From Setophaga petechia (Eukaryota > Chordata > Aves > Passeriformes > Parulidae): DNA of 64,000 bases. Each line of letters starts with the position of its first letter. Positions within the stretch are counted from its first letter, which is position 1. Made by a program: the position numbers and the translations under genes. Shown one piece after another: positions 34,648 to 46,600 of the stretch. The notes under the pieces were generated by a model. That model saw only the letters and a list, made by a program, of their open reading frames with translations, was not told the origin of the DNA and did not search any database. The stretch lies in NCBI GenBank assembly GCA_024362935.1, contig JANCRA010000028.1, positions 6,506,476 through 6,570,475 of the forward strand, in the 5' to 3' direction.

Positions 34648-37600
34648 GTGAGCTCCTGCCTGGGGCCGTGGGAGGGGATTTAAGCTCTGTGATCCCTCTC
34701 CATCAGATTTGTGGGCAGATTTTCTCCGGGCACAGGATTGTTGTGGTGTCCCCTACATCCCTGTGTGTGCACAGAGACGGAGGGAGCAAGTTCAGCTCTC
34801 ATGTCCCACCGTGACAGGCCCAGTGTGCAGGACAGGCAGGGGAATGGGACAGGCAGCTGCCAGCACTGGTGACAGAGCAGTTCTGGGCTCTGGAGCAGGC
34901 AGCACCCATGGGGAGATGCTGATGGCCAGGGGATGCTCCCGGAGTTGCTCCCCAGGACCTGTGGGACCAGTCCTGCCAAGGAAAGGGGTGGAACGAGCAC
35001 CCATCCTGTGATGGTGTTCACAGGGGTCTTAGGTTCAGGGAAGAGATGAAGATTTGACTCCATGTTTCAGAAGGCTTGATTTATTATTTTATTATATATA
35101 TTACATTAAAACAATACTAAAAGAATAGAAGAAAGGATTTCCTTTTCAGAAGGCTAGCTAAGAATAGAATAGCAAAGAATGATAACAAAGGTTTGTGGCT
35201 CAGACTCTCTGTCCAAGCCAGCTGACTGTGATTGGCCATTAATTACAAACATCCAACATGGGCCAATCACAGATGCACCTGTTGCATTCCACAGCGGCAG
35301 ATGATCAATGTTTATATTTTGTTCCTGAGGCCTCTCAGCTTCTCAGGAGGAAAAATCTTAAGGAAAGGATTTTTCATAAAAGATGTCTATGACACCCATC
35401 CCCTGAGAACAACGGGCTCTACTCACTCCTGGCAGGCACTGTGCAGCCAGGAAGCTTTTCAATAAACCTGGCAAAAGCCATTCCCGCTCTGGGAGGCGGG
35501 TCCACACCAGTGCTGTGGCAGCGAGGTGATCCCAGTGTGGCTCTGTCTCTGTCACTACAGCCGGGCGTGGGGAACGAATTCCTGCCTCAACAAACCCACT
35601 AAGGCACAGCCAGCGGGAAAACCGGGAATTCAGATGTATTCAGACATCCTAACTGAGTTAAATCGGGTTTTACCTTCCCACACCCTCTGCTGGTGCTTCC
35701 CTTCCCCCTGAGGATGCTGTGGCAGCATCCGCGCTCACACTCCGGGTGTGGGGACCCTGGTGGCTCTGTCGCTGTCCCCTGCATCGCCCGGCTCTCCTGG
35801 TTCTCCTCATTAATGGGCACAGATTAGTCGCTAACGAAGGGCCATTTGTCCTCCCGTTTGGTGGTTTTGTTTACTGGAGCGGTTTCCCTTCTTCCTTTGG
35901 CTTTGTGAAGCTGGATCAGAGAAACATGGAGGGCTCTATCTCTCCTCAAAAAGACAGTTCCTTATTATTGTAGACACACCAGGCACATTCCTTTCAGATC
36001 TCTCCTGACTTTGCTGGAGGATGCTCTTAAATGAATATTTCAGAGCTTTGATTTTGACTCAAAGGGAGATGAATATTTATCAGTGTCCTTTTTATCCACT
36101 GCTTTCTTGGCACTGGAGTGGACTAGGTGTTAAAAATCAATACAAGCCAGGATCAAACACTCTTCCTAGAAACCCACACATCTCCCCATTTTTCGTGCAG
36201 GGGTGAGCTGAATTACCTTTGCCCTCTTGTCCAGCCCATGGGGCTGCTCTATCCTTCTCTGTCCTCTCTGCTGCCGTGGTCTCACCTGTTTAACCCCCAA
36301 TTCTTGCTGGAATCACAGCATCCCTTTCCATGCCTGCTCCAGCTGGGTAGGGCAGGAGCACTGAGCACGCTGGAGCTCCCTGGCTGCTGATGTTCACCCC
36401 AGCATCCCTGCAAAGTCATGGATACAGCCAGACATTTGCCTTATTCTCCTTTCTCCTGGAGTTTCTAGGTCTTTCTTTGACAGCCCTGATTTCTGGCTGA
36501 CTTAATGGTCTCCCAGGCAACGTCCTAGCAAGGAAAAGGGAGGTGGGCTCATGTGCTCCACTGTCCCCCCAGGCTCACTCTGCTTCTCAGGGTGGTGACA
36601 TCCACCCCCAGAGCAGCTGGGACTGACCTCCACTGTCACTACAGGACACAAAAGAACACAAGTGCACACACACCGCTGCTCTCAAGGTGAAGAAAAAAGG
36701 GAGTTTATTTCTGACTCCAACATTTATAGTGTTCCAAGAGTGACAGTGGATTGGAGGGTGACAGTGCCACCTCTCCAATGACACTGGACAAAGCAACAAT
36801 CCATCAAATTTCTCCTCCTCCATCAAAGGAATGCAAAACAATGAGTTATTTGCAGAAAGTGTGTGAGAAAGTTCGCTACAAGAATGTCAACATCAGAAGG
36901 CTTAGAAAATCTTATAAAATCAGGGTGACACTCCACATCACTGCTGGTGGGCTGAGAGTGAGGCAGGACAGGGCTGGTCTGAGGCAGTGGGAGGAAAAGA
37001 GGCCACAGAGGCACCACAGGTGTTGATCAGCCCTTGGGTGCTGTAATTAGCATGGAGGCATCACAGAATCATGGAATGGTTTGGGTTGGAAAGCGACCAA
37101 ACCATTAAAATGTATCTCATTCCAAACCCCCTGCCATGGGCAGCGGCACCTTCTGCTAGGTTTGGAAGGATTTTGGAAGGTGTCAGCCATGGGAGAGGGT
37201 TGTGCAGCCAGAGCCTCAAGCCCAGGACACCTCAGATGCCCGAGGAGATCTGTGCTGGGCTCCAGCATCAGACAAGGGCTTGTGGATTGAGATATCATGA
37301 GGTACAGCTACTCATGCCCATCCACCTTCCCGCAGGGCATCACGATCCTGTTGCTGTGACCTCGTGGAAAAGCTGGAGCTCTCTGTGATCCATTCCAGGG
37401 AGGATCCCACATCACTCAGCAGTGGGGCTGAGAGGGATTTTGTGCCCAAAAATGCCCAGCAGTTGGAGGAGGGTCCAGAAATGAGAACACATCCTTCAAG
37501 TGCTCACTTCCCTCCGGACGAGGTTTCCCTCCCTCTGGATGGGGTTCACCCCTAAGGTGGCTGCTCCTCATCAGAGGGTGTGTTGGTACTTGCATGTAAT

Positions 37601-40600
37601 TAAGGAGCTTCCAAAAAGTGGATTTTGTTGGGGAAATAAAATTAAAAATCAATTAAAATGCACCCAGGGTGCAGCATCTTCCATCAGGAGATCTCCAGTG
37701 GGTTTCTCAAGCTGGGCAGGATTGATTTTCCTTGTTCCCATCTCACCATCCAAGTTTTCCATGGGGGTGATGGGGCAGGGGGATGCAGGAGCTGTCCAGG
37801 GCCCACAGCAAGGTAACAATGGGGCCAGGGATGGACAAAAAGGTCCCCAAGACCTGGCCCAAGACAGGAGTGGCTTATGTTAGCCACTGGGCTCATTAGG
37901 GTCACCCATGTCACCTTGTGCTTCACATCCCACCGGAGTCACAGTCACTCAGTCTCTGCCTCAGTTTCCCCACCTATGAAGTAGATGAAGTGATGCCCTG
38001 GGGAAGGGTGTTCATTTTCCCCCCTACAAACTCCAGGACTTTGCAGGAAAGAGAAGGAGCCAAGGGCTGCTGGGTCCTGCCAGTCCCCACCACCCCCGTC
38101 CCATCCCATCCCATCCCATCCCATCCCATCCCATCCCATCCCATCCCATCCCATCCCATCCCATCCCATCCCATCCCATCCCTCTCCAAGCTGCACCTCC
38201 TCCTCCTCTCTGGGGAGAGCTGATCCTTCCTCTTCTCCCTTGCAGGCACCACCTCTGAGCCTGAGATGTTGCCATTTCCAGGTGAGAGTCTTCTCTGAAA
38301 GTTGCTTTTCTCCAGGAAGTTTTGTAGGTTAAAAATGATTTTTTAGGTAAAAGAAGGGATTTGGGGAATTTAAAAAAGGAAAGATATTGGTTTGGAACAA
38401 AAAGTGGCAAGAAGAAGCTAAACTTCTTTTACAGAAAGAAAATAAAGATTCTTTATTATTCCTCTTCCACTAATTATCCTGTGAGGAGATTTTTTCCACC
38501 TCCTGCTGAGTCCCTGTCCCTGTGCCATGCATCACAGACAAGTAAATAATTCCCTTCATGTGGTGGACCCTGGGCACTTCCATGCCTGCTCCCCATCACC
38601 AGCAGCCTGAGAGATCATCTCCACCCCACCAGCTCTGGATATATTCACTGAGGCTAACAAGAATTTGCTAATTGCATCTTGTACTTGTCACCAAGTCAAC
38701 GTGTGGTGCCACGTGTCCACTTTTTCCTTCACCCTTGGGTTTTTGCCCATTAGCAGAGGGGAGATGATGGGAGCACCACAGAGCCACAGAATGGTTTGGG
38801 TTGGAAGGGACCTTAAAAACCACCTCATTCTACCCCTGCCATGGGCAGGAACACCTTCCAGGAGGCCAGGCTGTCCAAACCCCCATCCAGCCTGGCCTTG
38901 GTGATGGTGCATCTCAATCCTGGACTCAGATGTGCTGTGTCTGCACAGCCACTGCTGCCAGCAGATGGAGGGGAGCCCGTGTCCCACCAGAAGCCAACAA
39001 CTGCCTTGTGTAGTGGGATAGAATATAAGAAAATAAAGATGGTGTAGAAAGTAATCTTACCCCTAAGGAGTTGCAGCTGGGTCAATTATCAAAGATCAGG
39101 AGCAGGCCTGACTTTACCAGGCCATAGCTGTAAGCAATGAGAAGATGCTATAAAAGAGTGGGGGGGCTGGGTGAGAGGAGAACTGGAGTCAGTGGCTGCT
39201 TTGTGAAGAGGAAAGAGTCAGTGCTCTGAGGAGAAACACCAAGAAGATGTGAAACTTCTGTGATAAGGTGATGACAGCATGGAACCTCTGCAACAAGATG
39301 ACAACAGCCTTGTGCTACAGAGAAGGGGCAGGAGATTGATGTAGAGATTTTCCTTAGAGATTTTCTCTAAGGAGCAGGAGTTTGATGTAGATTTGCTCCC
39401 CATGGCCCATTGCCTGCTGAGGGAGCTCTGTGTTGCCATCCTCCCAGAGATCTGCCTCTCCAATGGGCCCAGCCACTGCCAGGGCCGTCTGGAGAGACTC
39501 ATGACTTTCTCTAAGGACTTGATGTAGATTTGCTCTCCATGGCCTACTGAGGGATCTCTCTGTGCCCTCCTCCCAGAGATCCGGCTCTCCAACGGGCCCA
39601 GCCGCTGCCGGGGCTGGCTGGAGATCCTCATGGTTTTCTCCAAGGAGTTGATGTAGATTTGCTCCCCATGGCCTACTGAGGGATCTCTCTGTGCTCTCCT
39701 CCCAGAGATCCGGCTCTCCAACGGGCCTAGCCGCTGCCAGGACCGTCTGGAGATCCTCATGATTTTCTCTAAGGATCAGGAGTTTGATGTAGATTTGCTC
39801 CCCATGAGGAGGGTGCTTGCTGAGGGATCTCTCTGTGCCCTCCTCCCAGAGATCTGCCTCTCCAACGGGCCAAGCCACTGCCAGGGCCGCCTGGAGATCC
39901 TCATGACTTTCTCTAAGGAGTTGTAGATTTGCTCCTCATGGCCTGTTGCTTGCTGAGAGAACTCTGTGTGCCCTTCTCCCAGAGATCTGCCTCTCCAACG
40001 GGCCCAGTCGCTGCCAGGGTGCCTGGAGATCCTCATGACTTTCTCCAAGGAGTTGATGTAGATTTGCTCCCCTTGAGGAGGCTGGTTGCTGAGGGATCTC
40101 TCTGTGCCATCCTCCCAGAGATCCAGCTCTCCAATGGGCCCAGCCACTGCCAGGGCCGCCTGGAGATCCTCATGACTTTCTCTAAGGACTTGATGTAGAT
40201 TTGCTCCCCATGGCCTACTGAGGGATCTCTCTGTGCCCTCCTCCCAGAGATCCGGCTCTCCAACGGGCCCAGCCGCTGCCAGGGCCGCCTGGAGATCCTC
40301 TACAACGGCTCCTGGGGCACCGTGTGTGACGACGACTGGGACATTGTGGATGCCAACGTGGTGTGTCGCCAGCTGGGCTGTGGCCATGCCATCACCCTGC
40401 CAGCTGCCATGACCTTCGGCCAGGGCACCGGGCCCATCTTCCTGGACAACGTGGACTGCAAGGGCTCGGAGGCTGCCCTGAGCGAGTGCTGGAGCCACGG
40501 CTGGGGCATCCACAACTGCTACCACTATGAGGATGTGGCTGTGGTGTGCAATGGTAATGAGGGCGGGCTCCTCGGGGGCAAGGAGAGCAGGGGGTCACTG

Positions 40601-43600
40601 TGGAGGGCAAGATTTGGGGGCTGCAGGTCTTATCTCAGGGCCTGACCTGGCTCAGCCAAACATCTTCTGCCTTCTCCCCTCACCCTGGTCCTCAATCCAG
40701 GTCACCTCCCAGCTCCATAGGGTGGTGCTCCATAAGGTGACCAGCCTGCTTTGTGTTCCTCATCGCTCCCAGATCAGGGACTTTGCGCCCTCTCCAGCAC
40801 CATCCCTGGGGAAGGAGCACATGCCCACCTACGCTCCTGCCTGCTAGTCAGTTGCTGCCCAGCTGCTCTTTCCCCTTCTGACTCCACCTTGGTGGAGCCC
40901 AAGAGTCTTAGAGCCTGGTTCTCTGACCTGGGTCAGACAAACATCTTCTGCCTTCACCTCTCCCCCCTCTCCTCAATCCAGGTCACCTCCCAGTTCCATA
41001 AGGTGACCGGCCTGCTTTGTGTTCCTTGTCACTCCCAGATCAGGGACTTTGCACGATCCCTGGGGAAGGAGCACATGCCCACCCACACTCCTGCATCTGA
41101 GTCAGTTGCTGCCCAACTGCTCTTTCCCCTTTTGACTTGTGTTCCTTTAAACTGCTGAGCTTTTCAGTGGGAGATGTTCCTAAAGGTGAGAAAAGCAGTG
41201 GAAAGTGTTTGAACTTGGCAAGTGAAAGTGGAACGGCTCTGTGAGGACCCTTATGTACCCCGCACACGTTCCTCCCTCGCTGTGCAAGGTTTGCTCATCA
41301 GCCAGGCATCAGTGAGCTGTGAAAGGGAGGCTCTGCAGACCTGGAGCAGCTGTTCTGTGAATCCCCACGTCCTGCAGAAGCAGGGCTTGGAAAAGGAGGG
41401 ATGGAAAGGCAGGGATGCTGGGTTGGTGGTAGGTTGTACCAACAGCAACCAGAGAACAGAGGTTGTGGATTGAATAGGAAAATAAATCATGGCATTGTTG
41501 GAGAGGAGAGGTGGAAGGAGTGAGAAGGAGGAGGGGAGCTGGATCTGAGGGCAGAAGAGAGGCTGGAGGTATTGGCAGAGGGCTCTGATGCAGCTGCAAA
41601 CCCCTCTGATTTCAGCTGGGGCTGGTTTGGTGCAGACCCACCAGGAGCAGTGGGGTGGGAGGGAATCTCTCCATCTCCCAGGTGTAGCAGCAGCAGGTGC
41701 CACCTCTCCTCTTCCCTTTGCAGAGTTCTCACCCACGCAAGTCAGCGAAGGACCGACCACCAGGACCCTCACAGCCTCGGTACAGGATGGGGAAAGTAAG
41801 CTGCTCAGCCTGCAGGGGGACATCCTGTCACCTGCTGTCCCTCTTGAAGCCTCTCTGAGCTGCAGACCCTCAAACCCCATCATTGTGCTGTCCATAGCCA
41901 CACCCTATCCCAGAAATTCCCAAGCCTCATTGCTCTAAAGCTTTGCCCCTTCCCCTCTCTTTCTCACTCATTTCCTTTGCCATCACGGGCACGGTGGCAG
42001 CGTTGTGCCACGTTCAGGGACACCACATCCCTCTCACCTCGTGCTGCCACCTCCAGGTGACGGCAGCATCCGCCTGGTGAGCGGCCCCGACACCTGCCAG
42101 GGCCGGGTGGAGATCTTCTACCGCGGCAGCTGGGGCACCGTCTGCGATGACGACTGGGGCCTGAGCGATGCCAGCGTGGTCTGCAAGCAGCTGGGCTGTG
42201 GGCAAGCCCTGGATTACAAGAGCAATGCCTATTTTGGCTATGGAACAGGACGGATCCTCCTGGACAACGTCAACTGCGACGGCAGCGAGCCCTTCCTGTC
42301 CGCCTGCTACAGCCTGGGCTGGGGCATCCACAACTGCGGCCACCACGAGGATGCCGGGGTCATCTGTGCAGGTACCAGGCAGGACACCGCCCTCAGGGTG
42401 AGGGAAAACCCAGGGACAGCCTGTTCTCCGAGCAGAAATGGCCTCAGGGAGATGCTGAGATGCTCAAGGCTGGGCAGGGCTCTGTGCTGTGGGAGCATCC
42501 TTGTTCCTTATCCACCCTCATCATGGTACTCTGGAGCAGCAACCCCACACCAAGAGCCCAGAGCAGAGCCAGGGTGGGGGTTTGCAGGGGAAATGCACCT
42601 GCTCTCCTGCCAGGGAAATGCACCTGCCCTCCTGCCAGGGAAATGCATCTGCCCTCCTGCCAGGGAAATGCATCTGCTCTCCTGCCAGGGAAATGCACCT
42701 GCCCTCCTGCACCTTCCCTCTGCCATTTCCCTGCTCTGCTGGCTGCAAACGAGCTGCCCGTGTCCGGAAGGAGGGAGAGGCTGCCGGGGGCTGGGCACAG
42801 CGCCAGGCCCAGCCTGCCTCCCCTTCCCCTCCTGAAATGATGTATTCCTGCCATCCTCCACTGATTACTGTTTATAATCTTAATAATCCCCCTGAATTCC
42901 CTCATTATCGTGGCTAATGACGGGAGCAGTGAGTGCCAGTGCTTTCCCTTTCTCACTGTTAGTGGACAAAGGGGATGATGTAGGACAAAAGGGATGATTT
43001 TTTCAGGCTGGTCTTTTCCTGCCTAAACATCCCCATCCTCTCTGGCTCCTCCTCTGGGCACAGAGTCCATGGCACCACCACGCCCACACCTTGCTCAGAG
43101 GGGCAGGGGATAATGAAGCATAAATGCTAATGAATCCTGATGACAAATCTCCCAGGTGTCACCTCTGTCCCTCTGTGTCACCACAGGACTGGACACATCC
43201 ACCATCACATCATTCACCACCTCGCTGGCCCTGCACTCTGAGGAGACCCTCACAGCCACAGCCACAGGTAGGAGGCTGGCAGTCACTCATCTGGGGGGGA
43301 ATCTGTGTCCTCTGTGTCCTCTTGTGACCCAGCCTGGCCACCCTGGGGTTCTGCCAGGCCTGGGTGACGCTTGAGGGGTGACACTGCCCATGGCAGGGTG
43401 TGGCCAGGGGGCAGAAATGGTGCTGGGGGTCACTGGAACAGTGGGCAGTGGGTTCTGGGTCTGGATCCCTCAATGCCCACATGTCCCCACACTTGTCCCA
43501 GCAGTGACAGACAGCTGGGACCAGCCCTCCCAGGCCCCCGAGGTGGTCACCACCACGCTCCTGACCATCGAGCAGGAAAGTAAGTGTGCAGCTGCTGCTG

Positions 43601-46600
43601 GGGCTCCATGTCCCTGGGGGGGTCACTCCACATCCCCACAGCTCCTTCCATGTCCCCAAAGGTCACCTTATGTTCCAAGTGCTCAATCCATGCCCCAGGA
43701 ATTATCTCACATCCCCAGGGTTCATACCACATCCCCAGGGTTTACTCCATGCCCACAGGGTGCTCGCCCTGTGACACTCAAGGGTTCATCCCACACCTGC
43801 ATGGATTGCTTCATGCTCACAGTGCTGCTTGGGAATCACCCCATGGACCCAGTGTCACCCCACATCGCCAGGACTCACCCTGTGTGTCCAGGGGCTCAGC
43901 TCACATCCCCACTGTCCCCCGAGCTCTCCAGATGTTACCCATGACCCCAGAGACTCACCCCACACCCACAGGGTTTGTCCCATACCCCCAGGGGATTGCA
44001 CTGATATCCCAGAGATTCACCCCACACCCACAGAGGTTTGTCCCACATTCCCAGGGGGTTGCACCCACATCCCCAGGGGTTACCCCATATCCCAAGACTC
44101 ACCCCATACCCACAGGGGTTTGCCCCACATCCCTAGGGGGCTGTACCCACATCCCCAGATGTTACCCCATACCCCAGAGACTTACCCCATGCCCACAAGG
44201 GTTTGCCCCACACCCCAAGGCAGGTGTACCCACATCCCCAGGGGTTACCCCATACCCCAGAGACTCACCCCATGCCCACAGGGGTTTGTCCCACACCCCA
44301 AGGCGGATATACCCACATCCCCAGGGCTCACCCCATGCCCACAGGGGTTTGCCCCACATTCCCAGGGGGTTGTAACCACATCCCCAGGGGTTACCCCATA
44401 ACCCAGAGACCACTCCACGCCCACAAGGGTTGGCCCCACACCCCCAAGGGGTGTATACCTATGTCCCCAGGGGTTACCCCATACCCCAGAGACCACTCCA
44501 TGCCCACAGGGGTTTGCCTCACACCCCCAGGGGGTTGTACCCATGTCCCCAGGGGTTACCCCATAACCCAGAGACTCACCCCATGCCCACAGGGCTTTGC
44601 CCCACACCCCCAAGGGAGGATATACCTATGTCCCCAGGGGTTACCCCATACCCCAGAGACCACTCCATGCCCACAGGGGTTTGCCTCACACCCCCAGGGG
44701 GTTGTACCCATGTCCACAGATGCTACCCCATAACCCAGAGACTCACCCCATGCCCACAGTGGATTGCCCCACACCCCCAGAGGGGTGTACCCATTTCCCC
44801 AGGGGTTACCCCATAACCCAGAGACTCACCCTATGCCCACAGGGCTTTGCCCCACATCCCCAGGGGGCTGCACCCACATCCCCAGGGGTTACCCCAGAAA
44901 CCAGGGGCTCACCCCACGCCCTCGGAGGGTGAGCAGGGGACACCGGCCCCGCTGTGGAGCCCTGCTCCCCCCGGATCGTGGCTCGCAGGTGGCGGCTTGC
45001 GGCTGGCGAACGGCAACGGGAGCTGCCGCGGGCGGGTGGAGGTGCGGCACGGCGGCACCTGGGGCACCGTGTGCGACGACGACTGGGACTTCCCCGACGC
45101 CCAGGTGGTTTGCCGGCAGCTGGGCTGCGGCAGCGCCCTGGCCGCCACCGTGCTGGGCTCCTTCGGCTACGGCAGCGGGCCCGTGCTGCTGGACAACGTG
45201 GGCTGCGGCGGCGGCGAGGCGCGCCTGGCCGACTGCTTCCACCTGGGCTGGGGACAGCACAACTGCGGCCACCACGAGGACGCCGGGGTCATCTGCCGAG
45301 GTGAGAGGAGCAGGGTGTCTTGGTTTGGAAAGATAGGAGTCTGCTAAGGAAGGCAGGAGCCTCCCCTGAAATGGAGAATGTAAACCCAAAACTCTCTTAG
45401 ACCCCAAAACTCCCTGCTAAGGAAGGCAGGAATCTCCCCTGAAATGGAGAATGTAAACCCTCCCCACCCTTACAGGACCCCAAAACTCCCTCAGATCCCA
45501 AAACTCCCTGCTAAGGAAGGCAGGAGCCTCCCCTGAAATGGAGAATGTAAACCCTCCCCACCCTTACAGGACCCCAAAACTCCTCCCTCAGATCCCAAAA
45601 CTCCCTCCTAAGGAAGGCAGGAGCCTCCCCCAAAATGGAGAATGTGAACCCTCCCCACCCCTCCGAATTGCTATAAATTTTAAATTATACGGACTCTCAG
45701 GCAAAAAAATATGGGAGCAGGAAATAATGGTTCTTTAATAGGGAAGAAAAATAAAAGGATAAAATAAACAATGCAGTGCACTAAACCAACACTGACAGAG
45801 TCAGAACCCAACCTGACACCCTGTGGGTCAGGGTGTTGGTGGCAGTCCCATTGGAATTGTGGCTGCAGCCCTCCTGCAGTGTCAGGGGTGGTTCTGTTGG
45901 AGCAGGGGGTTCAGTAGAGAAGGATGGATTCTTCCTCTGAAGATCCAGTGGGAGAAGAGGCAGCTGCTGTTCCTCTGGGGAATCCAGTGCAGAAGCCGTG
46001 CTGGTGTTCCAGAATCTCAGATTATATCCATGTAGCAATGCTTGGCTCCTCCCTCTGGGCTCACATCTCCCAATGGGATGCTGTAGTTCTTATCAGCCAT
46101 GCAGGGACATTCAATAGCTGTTATCAGCAGATGGCCCCTCCTGAGAGAGGAGTGATTGTGGTCACTCAAAGAGAGAGAGATAAGGCAAACTGCCCACTTG
46201 ACAAAAGACAACTGTCATACAGATGGTAATAGAAAACATCTTGCCTTGCAGTCTGGAACAGAGGGTGACTGGAGGTCTCCGATGAAGCCCAGCTCAGTGG
46301 GAAAGTCAATGGGTGTAGGGAGGATTTTGGCCGTGCTCAGGCTGGGTGTGGGAAACAGGGTCCCCCAAATTGGGTTGGAGGTGAAGAATGAGCAGCGGCA
46401 GCTGGTGCCATGGTGTGGGCAATGGCTGGAGTGTGGCACCCACTGTGGTCCCCATTTGTGCACAGTGGCTGCACATCCCACCCCACATCCCTGCAGCCAT
46501 CCCACAGCTCTGCTGGGGGACACATCCCACCCCACATCCCTGCAGCCATCCCACAGCTCTGCTGGGGGACACATCCCACCCCACATCCCTGCAGCCATCC

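Noticed and set aside
39448..40118. Decoy copies as additional SRCR exons
   Set aside because: They contain only the first quarter of the domain, lack donors and reach stops, so they cannot encode extra SRCR domains.
39218..40525. Minus-strand frames of 180-249 residues with repeated motifs
   Set aside because: They are antisense shadows of the SRCR1 exon and its decoy array; the plus strand explains the sequence fully.
43378..44932. Pro/His-rich plus-strand frames up to 263 residues
   Set aside because: Product of the 84-bp intronic minisatellite; no link to the SSC4D frame.
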